64,000 nt of DNA from Litorivita sp050633545. GTDB lineage: Bacteria; Pseudomonadota; Alphaproteobacteria; Rhodobacterales; Rhodobacteraceae. Every line of letters starts with the position of its first letter. Within the stretch, counting starts at the first letter, position 1. Below are positions 40,543 through 48,876 of this stretch, piece by piece. Below the pieces are notes generated by a model. It searched no databases. It was not told the origin of the DNA and saw only the letters and a list, made by a program, of their open reading frames with translations. Location of the stretch: assembly GCA_050633545.1 (NCBI GenBank), contig JBOEGS010000001.1, positions 248,001 through 312,000 of the forward strand, written 5' to 3'. The position numbers and the translations under genes are program-made.

Positions 40543-41454
40543 ATGCCCATGTTTGCCGCCATCCCCTTCCCCGACATCTCGCCCGAGATTTTCTCGCTTC
40601 CCTTGGGCAATTTCACCTTTGCGCTGCGCTGGTATGCTTTGGCCTATATCGTCGGCATTGTGATCGGCTGGCGCATTGTTGTGACGGCGGTGAAACGCGC
40701 GTCTTTGTGGCGCGGCGGCGCGGCCCCGATGACGCCCGCCGATGTCGAGGACCTGCTCACATGGGTGATCTTGGGGGTGATCCTTGGCGGGAGGCTCGGC
40801 TATGTGGTGTTCTACAAACCCGCCTATTACCTGTCCCATCCGGCGGAAATCCCGATGGTGTGGCAAGGCGGCATGTCGTTTCACGGCGGATTTTTGGGCG
40901 TTGTCATCGCCGCCGCGCTGTTTGCCCGCTCCCGCAAGATCGCCCCGCTCAGCCTTGGCGACACGCTCGCGCTTGCCGCTCCTGCGGGGCTATTGCTGGG
41001 CCGGATTGCCAATTTCATCAACGCCGAACTTTGGGGCCGTCCGACAGATGTGCCTTGGGGAGTCATCTTCCCCGGAGCCTCGGCGCAAGATTGCGATGGC
41101 GTGATCGGGCTTTGCGCGCGCCACCCCTCGCAGCTTTACGAAGCCGCTCTTGAGGGGCTGATCTTGGGGGCTGTTCTGCTCTATCTGGCCTTCCGGCGCG
41201 GGGCGCTCAAAATTCCGGGGCAAAGCATCGGGGTATTTTTGGCCGGATACGGCATCTCGCGCTTTCTTGTCGAGTTTTTCCGCCAAGCCGATGATCAATA
41301 TATCTCGCTGGCCAATCCGATGGGCCATGTGATCCGGTTGACCGACACGATTGGCCTGTCGATGGGGCAGGTGTTGTCGCTGCCGATGATTGTTCTGGGC
41401 GCGGCGCTGATCCTTTACGCGCGCCGCCGCATCAAAGACGATCCGGCCCGATGA
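40543..41454 (+). CDS. lgt: Prolipoprotein diacylglyceryl transferase
   Basis: 303 residues with seven hydrophobic segments. The HGGFLGV motif and the Lgt signature GRIANFINAELWGRPTD, with the essential arginine and asparagine, are intact. It attaches diacylglycerol to the lipobox cysteine of prolipoproteins in the inner membrane. ATG 40543 is preferred to a TTG at 40531. Its stop overlaps the next start as ATGA, as does the following pair, so lgt-midA-pgeF is an operon. Confidence 0.94.
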   Translation: MPMFAAIPFPDISPEIFSLPLGNFTFALRWYALAYIVGIVIGWRIVVTAVKRASLWRGGAAPMTPADVEDLLTWVILGVILGGRLGYVVFYKPAYYLSHPAEIPMVWQGGMSFHGGFLGVVIAAALFARSRKIAPLSLGDTLALAAPAGLLLGRIANFINAELWGRPTDVPWGVIFPGASAQDCDGVIGLCARHPSQLYEAALEGLILGAVLLYLAFRRGALKIPGQSIGVFLAGYGISRFLVEFFRQADDQYISLANPMGHVIRLTDTIGLSMGQVLSLPMIVLGAALILYARRRIKDDPAR

Positions 41455-42545
41455 GCGCGTCGCTGAAGGATTTGCTTATGGCGCGGATCGAGGCGGACGG
41501 TCCGATCAGCCTTGCCGATTACATGGCCGATTGCCTGATGCACCCGCAGCACGGCTATTACGCCACGCGCGATCCGTTTGGCGCGGGCGGCGATTTTATC
41601 ACTGCGCCGGAAATCAGCCAGATGTTCGGCGAGATGATCGGCCTTTGCCTTGCGCAGGCATGGGCGGATCAAGGCGCGCCTGCGCGGATCATCTTGGCCG
41701 AGGCCGGTCCGGGGCGCGGCACGTTGATGGCCGATATCTTGCGCACTGCGGGGCGCGCCCTGCCCGCCTTTTCCCAAGGCGCCGAAGTGCATCTGGTCGA
41801 GACCTCCGAAACCTTGCGCGCGGTGCAGGCGGCGACATTGGAAACCGCCGGATTTGCGCGCGCCGATGTGACATGGCACGACAGCGTGCACAGCCTGCCC
41901 GAGGATGCGCCGCTTTATTTTGTCGCCAACGAGTTTTTCGACGCCCTGCCGATCCGGCAATTCGAGCGCGCCCATGACGGATGGAGCGAACGGCGCGTCG
42001 GGATCGCAAACGGCGCTCTGGCGCTTGGGCGCGGTGCGGCGGCGCGGATCGCGGCGCTTGATCACCGCAGCAATGATACCAAAGCGGGCGATGTGGTCGA
42101 ACTCTGCCCCGCCAGCGCACCGGTTATGGCCCGCATCGGCGCGCAGATCGAGGCGCGCGGCGGTGCGGCTTTGATCATCGATTATGGCGATTGGCGCAGC
42201 CTTGGCGACACGTTCCAAGCCTTGCAAAACCATGCTCCCGCCGATCCTTTTGCCGATCCGGGGGCGGCGGATTTGACCGCCCATGTGGATTTCGAGGCCC
42301 TCGCCGCCGCCGCGCCCTGCGCCCATAGCCGGCTTTTGACCCAAGGCGTGTTTCTGGAGCGGCTCGGCATCACCGCCCGCGCGCAGGCCTTGGCCAAATC
42401 TTTGAGCGGCGCGGCGCTGGGCAGCCATATCGCCGCACATCGGCGCTTGACCCATCCGTCGGAAATGGGAACTCTCTTCAAAGTGATCGCCCTCGCCCCC
42501 AACGGCGCGCCCTTCCCGCCCGGATTTGACGGACCAACCCCATGA
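41451..42545 (+). CDS. SAM-dependent methyltransferase, MidA/NDUFAF7 family
   Basis: 364 residues. Family landmarks: YMADCLMHPQHGYYATRDPFG, DFITAPEISQMFGEMIG, the SAM motif EAGPGRGTLMADIL, and ANEFFDALPIRQF. The human homologue NDUFAF7 methylates an arginine of complex I subunit NDUFS2; a similar role in NDH-1 assembly is likely here. It sits between lgt and pgeF with ATGA overlaps on both sides. Confidence 0.9.
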   Translation: MSASLKDLLMARIEADGPISLADYMADCLMHPQHGYYATRDPFGAGGDFITAPEISQMFGEMIGLCLAQAWADQGAPARIILAEAGPGRGTLMADILRTAGRALPAFSQGAEVHLVETSETLRAVQAATLETAGFARADVTWHDSVHSLPEDAPLYFVANEFFDALPIRQFERAHDGWSERRVGIANGALALGRGAAARIAALDHRSNDTKAGDVVELCPASAPVMARIGAQIEARGGAALIIDYGDWRSLGDTFQALQNHAPADPFADPGAADLTAHVDFEALAAAAPCAHSRLLTQGVFLERLGITARAQALAKSLSGAALGSHIAAHRRLTHPSEMGTLFKVIALAPNGAPFPPGFDGPTP

Positions 42546-43297
42546 GCCTCGAAATTCTCACCGCTGATAGCCTGACCCCGCTGCGCCACGGGTTCTTTAC
42601 CCGCAAGGGCGGGGCCTCTTCGGGGGTGTTCGGCGGTCTCAATTGCGGCACAGGGTCCTCCGATCAGGCCGAGATCGTCGCGATCAACCGCGCCCGCGTG
42701 GCCGAGGCGATGCAGGTCGCACCAGAGAATTTGGCCGGTGTGCATCAGGTCCATTCGGCGGATGTGGCGGTCGTCACGGGGCCGCAAACGGACAAGCCGC
42801 GCGCCGATGCTTTGGTCACCAAAGTGCCCGGTGTGGCGCTGTCGATCCTGACCGCCGATTGCCAACCGGTGCTGTTTGCCGATCCTGCGGCGGGCGTGAT
42901 CGGCGCGGCCCATGCGGGATGGCGCGGCGCTGTGGACGGGGTGCTTGAGGCCACGGTCGAGGCGATGGTCGCCCTTGGCGCGGCGCGCGGCGCCATCACC
43001 GCCGTGATCGGGCCGACGATCTCGCAACGCGCCTATGAGGTCGGGCCGGAGTTTTTCGAGGATTTCATCGCCGATGATCCCGACAACAGCCGGTTTTTCG
43101 CAGGCGGCGCGGGGGACAGGATGCAATTCGACCTGCCCGCCTTTGGCCTCGCGCGGTTGCGGCGCGCGGGCGTGGGCCATGCGGAATGGATCCGCCATTG
43201 CACCTATCACGACGCCGAGCGGTTTTATTCCTACCGGCGTACCACCCATGCGGCCGAGGCCGATTATGGCCGCCTGATTTCCGCCATCCGGCTTTGA
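42542..43297 (+). CDS. pgeF: Peptidoglycan editing factor PgeF (YfiH/polyphenol-oxidase fold)
   Basis: 251 residues. Zinc/copper-site residues are visible: His in HQVHSADVA, Cys in SILTADCQPVLF, His in GAAHAGWRG. N-terminal HGFFTRKGGASSG and C-terminal IRHCTYHDAERFYSYRR are family hallmarks. YfiH proteins hydrolyse mis-incorporated L-Ser muropeptide precursors and show laccase-like or purine-nucleoside activity in other reports. Last gene of the lgt operon. Confidence 0.9.
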   Translation: MSLEILTADSLTPLRHGFFTRKGGASSGVFGGLNCGTGSSDQAEIVAINRARVAEAMQVAPENLAGVHQVHSADVAVVTGPQTDKPRADALVTKVPGVALSILTADCQPVLFADPAAGVIGAAHAGWRGAVDGVLEATVEAMVALGAARGAITAVIGPTISQRAYEVGPEFFEDFIADDPDNSRFFAGGAGDRMQFDLPAFGLARLRRAGVGHAEWIRHCTYHDAERFYSYRRTTHAAEADYGRLISAIRL

Positions 43298-43630
43298 CGT
43301 GCGGCGCGGCGCCCGCCCTTTGCTGGCCAATTCGGGCGAAAAGCGGGCGTGAACTTGCCGCCGCGCCCTGATGTATCGCGAAACAATTGCGCCATATTGA
43401 CCCGATTATCTGCAAAATCGCGCCCAAGCGCCTTGTTTGATGGGGCTTGGCGGGCCGCTTTGCCTGACATGCAATTGTGGCGCGGCGGCGGTGAAAATTA
43501 TTCGTAAATCTTCGCCACTGCCAAACTGGAGCCGCATTGATCCGTCATAGATTGGTCATCGCCTATAAAGCATCTGAACGTAGAAAGATGCATGAGGATC
43601 AATGGCCCCCTAGGGCACAGGAGAGCAGAC
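43298..43630. other. Gene-free 333-base region
   Basis: The first ~60 bases after pgeF contain GC-rich CGCCCG/CGGGCG repeats that may end the operon. The last ~100 bases become AT-richer and must carry the promoter of the small 47-residue gene (AT-rich TATAAA at about 43565). Nothing else recognised. Confidence 0.5.
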
Positions 43631-43774
43631 ATGAAAAAGCAAAGCCGGTTCATCAAATCCGTGATCGAAACCTCCAAATCGGATATGCCCGCCCTGCCTT
43701 GGGCGCGTGGCAGCGCCCGCGCGGCGATGATCGCCCGCCGCACCGATGCCGCGCCCAAATCGAAACGCGCCTGA
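43631..43774 (+). CDS. Small basic conserved protein, 47 residues
   Basis: 47 residues starting at ATG 43631 with AGGAG eight bases before; the longer frame to 43592 has no ribosome site. It is very basic (MKKQSRFIKSVIE, then GSARAAMIARR and PKSKRA) and is probably unstructured or nucleic-acid binding. I recall closely similar short proteins across roseobacters, so conservation supports a real gene. No function is known. Confidence 0.65.
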   Translation: MKKQSRFIKSVIETSKSDMPALPWARGSARAAMIARRTDAAPKSKRA

Positions 43775-44174
43775 TCTGACGCGCCGCAAGGCGCGCCGAC
43801 ATATGAGATGCGCGGGGCCAGACAGGGTTTGGCCCGCGCCTGTCGCTTTGCACCCTACCCAAGGGGCTCTGGCGCGAGACGACACGCAATCGCAGCTTTG
43901 TGCCAATTGCCGCGCGCTGCGCCATTCTCGACTTCATTGCAACGCGATTCGCCATCGAATGTGGCGGATACATGCGCGCATCGGAAACAAAACCGCGTGA
44001 TTTTCGCGGATTGATCGCAAACCCGCGCCAAAGTTCGGAAAATTTTGACAGATACCGCCCCGACTGGCGAAGTTGACCCTGCGCAAGTTACTTGTGCGGT
44101 TTATCAACAAGTCCTTCTGTTGTTGTCGGTGGGGGCCGACATGGATGTGACAAACCTGTAGAAAGGTATGACAC
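43775..44174. other. Gene-free 400-base region upstream of the Hint protein gene
   Basis: A GC-rich stem (43810-43820 with 43830-43839) lies just after the small gene and may terminate it. Closer to the Hint gene are two TTGAC hexamers (44045-44050 and 44073-44078) and the inverted repeat GCGCAAGTTACTTGTGC (44081-44097), which look like a promoter with an operator. No coding frame seen. Confidence 0.55.
44081..44097. promoter_or_regulatory. Inverted repeat near the Hint gene promoter
   Basis: CAAGT-T-ACTTG is perfect, and the 17-base GCGCAAGTTACTTGTGC is symmetric but for one pair. It directly follows a -35-like TTGACC (44073-44078), so a repressor or activator could act here. The binding protein is unknown. 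Confidence 0.4.
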
Positions 44175-44993
44175 ATGAGCGCCCCTACGCTGGCCCATCT
44201 TCGCGGCCAAACTGCCAAGCTCGCCGAGCTGACCGAACGCCGCGCCGCCACGAGCGAGGCGCGCAAATCCGGCCGCGCCGACACGCGCCCCGCACGCAAA
44301 ATGCCCCTGATGCGCAAATATGAAGTGCTGTCGCAAGACGATGACGGCAATCAGCGCTCGTCTTTCCATATGGCGCCCGCCAACCCGTTTTTCGAATCCG
44401 CCTTTTCCGCCTTTGCCCGCGGCACCGCGCTCGATACCCCCCAAGGCCCGCGCGCAATCGAAGATCTGTGCCCCGGTGATTTGATCGACACCGCCGAAAT
44501 GGGCCCGCAGCCTGTGCAATGGGTCGGCTCGATGCAGATCATCCCCAATGCGCCGATTGCCGATCCGGCGCTTGGACGTTTGACGCGGATCATGGCGAAC
44601 AGCTTTGGCATCCACCGCCCGATGAGCGATGTCGTCGCCGGACCGGGCGCGCGTATTTTGCAACGCCCCGCCCATCTGCGCGATCTGGCCTCGACCGGCC
44701 CCGTGTTCACCCCGATCCGCAATGCGGTCGACGGGATGAGCGTGTTCGAAGTGACCCCGCCCGCGCCGGTGACGGTCTATCACCTGTGCCTGCCGCGCCA
44801 TGCGACCATCAAAGCGGCGGGATTGGAGTTTGAGAGCTATCATCCCGGAATGGGGATCGAGCGGATCATGGGGCATAATATGCTCACGCTCTTCTTGTCG
44901 CTCTTCCCGCATATCGACGAGAGCGGCGATTTCGGACCGCTGGCGCGCCCGCGCATGAGCAGCAAACCCGATCAGGCGCGCGACGTGGCCTAG
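44175..44993 (+). CDS. Hint-domain protein lacking the usual nucleophile cysteine
   Basis: 272 residues. A basic disordered head (1-60) precedes a Hint_2 domain beginning near residue 75: FARGTALDTPQGPRAIEDL, then PGDLIDTAEMGPQPVQWVGSM. In self-cleaving Hint domains this first segment starts with Cys (CFxxGT); here that position is Ala (AFARGT), so autocatalytic cleavage is unlikely. The end holds LCLPRHATIKAAGLEFESYHPG. Many roseobacter Hint proteins share this form. Role unknown, perhaps binding instead of splicing. Confidence 0.8.
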   Translation: MSAPTLAHLRGQTAKLAELTERRAATSEARKSGRADTRPARKMPLMRKYEVLSQDDDGNQRSSFHMAPANPFFESAFSAFARGTALDTPQGPRAIEDLCPGDLIDTAEMGPQPVQWVGSMQIIPNAPIADPALGRLTRIMANSFGIHRPMSDVVAGPGARILQRPAHLRDLASTGPVFTPIRNAVDGMSVFEVTPPAPVTVYHLCLPRHATIKAAGLEFESYHPGMGIERIMGHNMLTLFLSLFPHIDESGDFGPLARPRMSSKPDQARDVA

Positions 44994-45030
44994 AGCGAGC
45001 ACAATACCTTACCATTTGCCTCCAAAGCAA

Positions 45031-45066
45031 AACGCGCAGCGCCCCCTCGGGCCTGCGCGTTACTTT
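45031..45066. terminator. Bidirectional terminator
   Basis: AACGCGCAG (45031-45039) pairs with CTGCGCGTT (45053-45061), with a smaller GCCC/GGGC stem inside and a T-rich stretch after it. It separates the convergent Hint and Lrp genes. Confidence 0.75.
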
Positions 45067-45112
45067 TTATAGGCGCGGTGGTTTGCGCCGGATCAAAGCG
45101 CGGCCTTGGCGC

Positions 45113-45613
45113 TCAGGCCTGTTGCTTGAGCCGGTTTTCTAAAACGTCAAAGGGCACGCCAGGTTCGTCTTTGGCACCGCGAATGACCAGCGATGTTTTC
45201 ACCGACCCGACGTTGGGCGAGGTGAGCAATTGCGAGGTCAGGAAGGTTTGAAAGGTCGACAGGTCCGGCGCCACGCATTTGAGGATAAAATCCACCTCGC
45301 CATTGAGCATATGGCACTCGCGCACCAAGGGCCAATCGCGGCAGCGCGCTTCAAACGCCGACAGATCGCTTTCGGCTTGGCTTTGCAATCCGACCATGGC
45401 GAAGACCTGCACCTCGAAGCCCAATTCGCGCGCGTCCACCTCGGCGTGATAGCCGCGAATATAGCCCGCCTCCTCCAAGGTGCGCACACGGCGCAGGCAG
45501 GGCGGCGCGGAAATTCCGACGCGTTTGGCCAATTCCACATTGGTCATACGGCCATCGGCCTGAAGCTCGGCCAAAATCTTGCGATCGATGGGATCAAGGC
45601 GCGTTGCGGACAT
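45113..45613 (-). CDS. Lrp/AsnC-family transcriptional regulator
   Basis: 166 residues. The N-terminal HTH (LDPIDRKILAELQADGRMTNVELAKRVG and PPCLRRVRTLEEAGYI) is followed by a RAM ligand-binding domain (VFAMVGLQSQAESDLSAFE, CHMLNGEVDFILKC). Such regulators respond to amino acids. It is divergent from trxB; this gene pair recurs in Rhodobacteraceae from memory, so trxB or the regulator itself may be a target. Confidence 0.92.
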   Translation of the reverse strand: MSATRLDPIDRKILAELQADGRMTNVELAKRVGISAPPCLRRVRTLEEAGYIRGYHAEVDARELGFEVQVFAMVGLQSQAESDLSAFEARCRDWPLVRECHMLNGEVDFILKCVAPDLSTFQTFLTSQLLTSPNVGSVKTSLVIRGAKDEPGVPFDVLENRLKQQA

Positions 45614-45848
45614 CGAAAACCTCTTTGCGAATTTGCGTTTGTTATAGCACCGCCGCAGCCGCGCGCAATAATCTTTCGCACCTGCGCAACATCATTGCGG
45701 CGCAGGGCGCGGCGACGAAACGCAGGTACCGCGGCGCAATTATCTTGGGCGCTTGGGGTTTTCGCCCCCGATATGCGCGTCTATATCAACGGGACCAATG
45801 GCGCCGAGGATTCCCGCGCGCCGCCACCCGCGTCCAAGGAGAGACATC

Positions 45849-46790
45849 ATGGCCGAGACACGTCACACCAAGGTTTTGATCATCGGCTCCGGCCCCGCAG
45901 GCTATACCGCAGGCGTCTATGCCAGCCGCGCCATGCTCTCGCCGATCCTTGTGCAAGGCATCGAGCCGGGCGGACAGTTGACCACCACCACCGAGGTTGA
46001 AAACTGGCCCGGCGATACCGAAGTGCAGGGCCCCGATCTGATGGTCCGCATGGAAAGCCATGCGCGTGAGATGGGCTGCGAGATCATCGGCGATATCATT
46101 TCCGACCTCGATCTGAGCAAACGCCCCTTCACCGCCAAGGGCGACAGCGGCAACACCTATACCGCCGATGCGGTCATTCTGGCCACAGGCGCGCGCGCCA
46201 AATGGCTGGGCCTGCCCTCCGAAGAGGCCTTCAAGGGCTTTGGCGTGTCGGCCTGCGCCACCTGCGACGGGTTCTTTTATCGCGGGCAGGAAATCGTTGT
46301 GATCGGCGGCGGCAATACAGCCGTCGAAGAGGCGCTGTTCCTGACCAATTTCGCCTCCAAGGTCACATTGATCCACCGCCGCGACGAATTGCGCAGCGAG
46401 AAAATCCTCGAACAGCGCCTGTTGAAAAACCCCAAGATCGAACCGTTGTGGTTCCATGAGCTTGAAGAGGTCGTTGGCGAGGACAATCCCAAAGGCGTCG
46501 AGGCCGTGCGGGTCAAACATGTGAAAACCGGCGAGATCACCGAAATTCCCTGCAAGGGCGTGTTTGTGGCCATCGGCCATGCACCCGCAAGCGAATTGGT
46601 CAAGGACGTGCTCGAATTGCACAACGGCGGCTATGTCAAAGTCAAAGCAGGCACCACCGAGACCTCGATCCCCGGGGTGTTTGCGGCGGGCGATCTGACC
46701 GACCATAAATATCGCCAAGCGGTGACCTCGGCGGGCATGGGATGTATGGCGGCACTGGACGCCGAACGTTTTCTGGCCGAGCAGGACTAG
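45849..46790 (+). CDS. trxB: Thioredoxin reductase
   Basis: 313 residues. FAD motif GSGPAGYTAGVYASRA (13-28), redox-active Cys136-Cys139 in SACATCDGFF, NADPH motif GGGNTAVEEA, and the C-terminal FAD motif GVFAAGDLTD. It reduces thioredoxin with NADPH in the cytoplasm. ATG 45849 has AAGGAG at good spacing; the frame from 45753 is in the promoter region. Confidence 0.95.
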   Translation: MAETRHTKVLIIGSGPAGYTAGVYASRAMLSPILVQGIEPGGQLTTTTEVENWPGDTEVQGPDLMVRMESHAREMGCEIIGDIISDLDLSKRPFTAKGDSGNTYTADAVILATGARAKWLGLPSEEAFKGFGVSACATCDGFFYRGQEIVVIGGGNTAVEEALFLTNFASKVTLIHRRDELRSEKILEQRLLKNPKIEPLWFHELEEVVGEDNPKGVEAVRVKHVKTGEITEIPCKGVFVAIGHAPASELVKDVLELHNGGYVKVKAGTTETSIPGVFAAGDLTDHKYRQAVTSAGMGCMAALDAERFLAEQD

Positions 46791-46824
46791 GCCAAAGCGC
46801 CCCTTTCCAACACTCAGGCGATCA

Positions 46825-46860
46825 AAGCCGCCCTGCATCTTTTGCGGGCGGCTTTTTTCA
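46825..46860 (+). terminator. trxB terminator
   Basis: AAAGCCGCCC (46825-46834) pairs with GGGCGGCTTT (46847-46856), then TTT. Confidence 0.85.
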
Positions 46861-46914
46861 TGGGCTTTGGAAACGATGACCATAGTTCAGGGAAGATTAT
46901 CCACGCGCCAGAAA

Positions 46915-46934
46915 CAATGCGAGAAATCGCATTG
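46915..46934. promoter_or_regulatory. Perfect 8-base hairpin with GAAA loop upstream of the tail-collar gene
   Basis: CAATGCGA (46915-46922) and TCGCATTG (46927-46934) flank GAAA. It lies 114 bases before the collar-protein start. It could be an operator or an RNA tetraloop in its 5' leader. Confidence 0.35.
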
Positions 46935-47047
46935 CGGTTGGGCAAGACTCCTCGGCAAATTGCGGTTAAGCTAAAGTGACTTTCAAAAGTATTTTTCAGT
47001 GCCCGCTCTTTTTTACCCCTCTCTATCAACCTCTGGGACCTCTCTTT

Positions 47048-48505
47048 ATGACACGTATTTGCAAATCCGCATCCGCCTTGAGCGTCGCCGCCCTGTGCAG
47101 CGCGCTTATGGCCGCCCCTGCGGGCGCCGTCAGCTTTACCCTTGGCGCCGACACCATCACCACAACCACCTCGCCCACAGGCAGCAGCGCGCCCGTCTCG
47201 ACGATGCAGCCCTCTTTGGCGCTGACGCCGCTGATCCGCACATCGGGTGTTTTCAACCAACTGGGCGAAGTGAAATTCTTCGCGGGCTTTGAATATGCCG
47301 TTCCAGGGGATTACCACGTTGCCGACGGTTCGATCTTGAGCATCAACCAGAACCAAGCGTTGTTCTCTTTGCTCGGCACGACCTATGGCGGCGACGGGCG
47401 GACCACCTTTGCCCTGCCCGATCTGCGCGGACGCGCCGTGGTCGGCAGCGTAGCGGGGGGTGCCCGCATGGGCACGCGCAGCGGCGCGCCCTTCGTCACG
47501 CTGAACGAGAGCCACCTGCCCGAGCACAGCCACACCACCGCCGACAGCCTCACCACCGAAACCGCAGGCGGCGGTCAGGCCTTTGACCACTCCCAGCCCA
47601 CCATCGCGCTCAGCTATGAGGCGGTGGTCAACGGGCTCTATCCATCGCGCAGCGGCGGCGGCAGCGGCAGCGCGCCAGAACAGACCATGGGCTTCGTGAC
47701 CATCGACGCGGCCTTGGACCAAGGCTCGGGTCTGGACCGTGCGTCGGTTGTCGCCAACGGGCAGCTGTTGCCGATTGCTCATAACACTGCGCTGTTTTCG
47801 CTTTACGGCACCATGTATGGCGGCGACGGGCGCAGCACCTTCGCCCTGCCCGACACGGGCGAAACCCTCATCGTCGGCGCGGGATCGGCGGCGGGACTTA
47901 CCCCGCATGCCGTCGGCGCCGAGTTCGGCGCCGAAACCGCCACATTGACCACAGCGCAATTGCCCAGCCACAGCCATGACGACGAAGGCACGGAAACAGG
48001 CGCAACAGGCGGGGGCGGCGGGTTTTCCAATGTCGATCCCTCCTTGTCGATGACCTATCTGATTGCCACCCAAGGGATTTATCCCAGCTCCGGCAGCGGC
48101 GCGGGATCGGACGCGGCCTTTTTGGGCGAGATCGCCCTGTTCGGCGGCAACTTCGTGCCTTCGGGGTGGATGCAGGCGGCGGGCCAGCTTTTGCCGATCG
48201 CGCAATATAGCGCCCTCTTCTCGCTCATGGGGACGACCTATGGCGGCGACGGGCGCAGCACCTTTGCCTTGCCCGATCTGGTCGGGCGCACGGCCATCGG
48301 CGCGGGCAACACCTATCTGGGGCTTGGCTCTTTGCGCCTCGGGCAGATCTTGGGCGAGGAGTTCACGACGCTGAGCACGGCGCAAATGGCCCAGCATGAT
48401 CACGAGGTGATCCGCGCAGCCCCCGTGCCGCTGCCTGCGGCGGGGTGGATGTTGTTTGCCGCGCTCGGGGGTTTGGGCGGGCTCGCCGCGCGCCGCCGCC
48501 GCTGA
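47048..48505 (+). CDS. Triple phage-tail-collar (Mdp-like) protein with VPLPA-CTERM signal
   Basis: 485 residues. After a Sec signal (MTRICKSASALSVAALCSAL, cleaved near AGA) come three diverged Tail Collar repeats. Each holds an ALFSL-x-GT-x-YGGDGR-[TS]-TFALPD core, followed by a -HSH or HDH segment: cores at about residues 105-130, 255-280 and 390-415. The protein ends in VPLPAAGWMLF, a hydrophobic helix and ARRRR, the VPLPA-CTERM sorting signal. Related single-collar proteins are the cyanobacterial microcystin-dependent Mdp proteins and phage fibre parts. Secretion and surface attachment are inferred; ligand unknown. ATG 47048 was chosen by the signal peptide. Confidence 0.8.
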   Translation: MTRICKSASALSVAALCSALMAAPAGAVSFTLGADTITTTTSPTGSSAPVSTMQPSLALTPLIRTSGVFNQLGEVKFFAGFEYAVPGDYHVADGSILSINQNQALFSLLGTTYGGDGRTTFALPDLRGRAVVGSVAGGARMGTRSGAPFVTLNESHLPEHSHTTADSLTTETAGGGQAFDHSQPTIALSYEAVVNGLYPSRSGGGSGSAPEQTMGFVTIDAALDQGSGLDRASVVANGQLLPIAHNTALFSLYGTMYGGDGRSTFALPDTGETLIVGAGSAAGLTPHAVGAEFGAETATLTTAQLPSHSHDDEGTETGATGGGGGFSNVDPSLSMTYLIATQGIYPSSGSGAGSDAAFLGEIALFGGNFVPSGWMQAAGQLLPIAQYSALFSLMGTTYGGDGRSTFALPDLVGRTAIGAGNTYLGLGSLRLGQILGEEFTTLSTAQMAQHDHEVIRAAPVPLPAAGWMLFAALGGLGGLAARRRR

Positions 48506-48876
48506 GCCTGCCGCTCGCCGCACGGCCACACGCGCCGCAGCGCATTGCATCACATAACGCGCCGCCTGACCCGCGGCGCGTTTTACTTTTTGCCTCTGGC
48601 CTTGCCCTGCCCCCACCCCTGCGCCATCCCCTGCCCATAAGCGCGCGACTCACCCGCGCACGGGGCGCCCGAAGGGTTTGGCGACAATCCTTCCATACGG
48701 CGGCGATTATTCAGAAAAACGTCCGCTCCTTACGCCGCAGCGCGGCATTTTCGCACCTAATCCGCCCATGCAACGCCGCTACGCTTGAAATCATCTGCAA
48801 AACCCTGCAAAGCGACCCCTATCCGCAGCGCGGCCCGCCCGCTGCCTTTCCGAAGCTTTGTCACGCGAGTCTTTAA
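48506..48876. other. Gene-free 371-base region upstream of sat-cysC
   Basis: The first part contains the terminator of the collar gene. The rest is GC-rich with no frame. A SAM riboswitch or other known sulfur-responsive leader was looked for and not seen. Confidence 0.5.
48556..48590 (+). terminator. Terminator of the tail-collar gene
   Basis: AACGCGCCGC (48556-48565) pairs with GCGGCGCGTT (48573-48582), then TTACTTTTT. Confidence 0.8.

Noticed and set aside
43536..43550. Second FNR box near TTGATCCGTCATAG
   Set aside because: The right half does not match ATCAA, so there is no palindrome.
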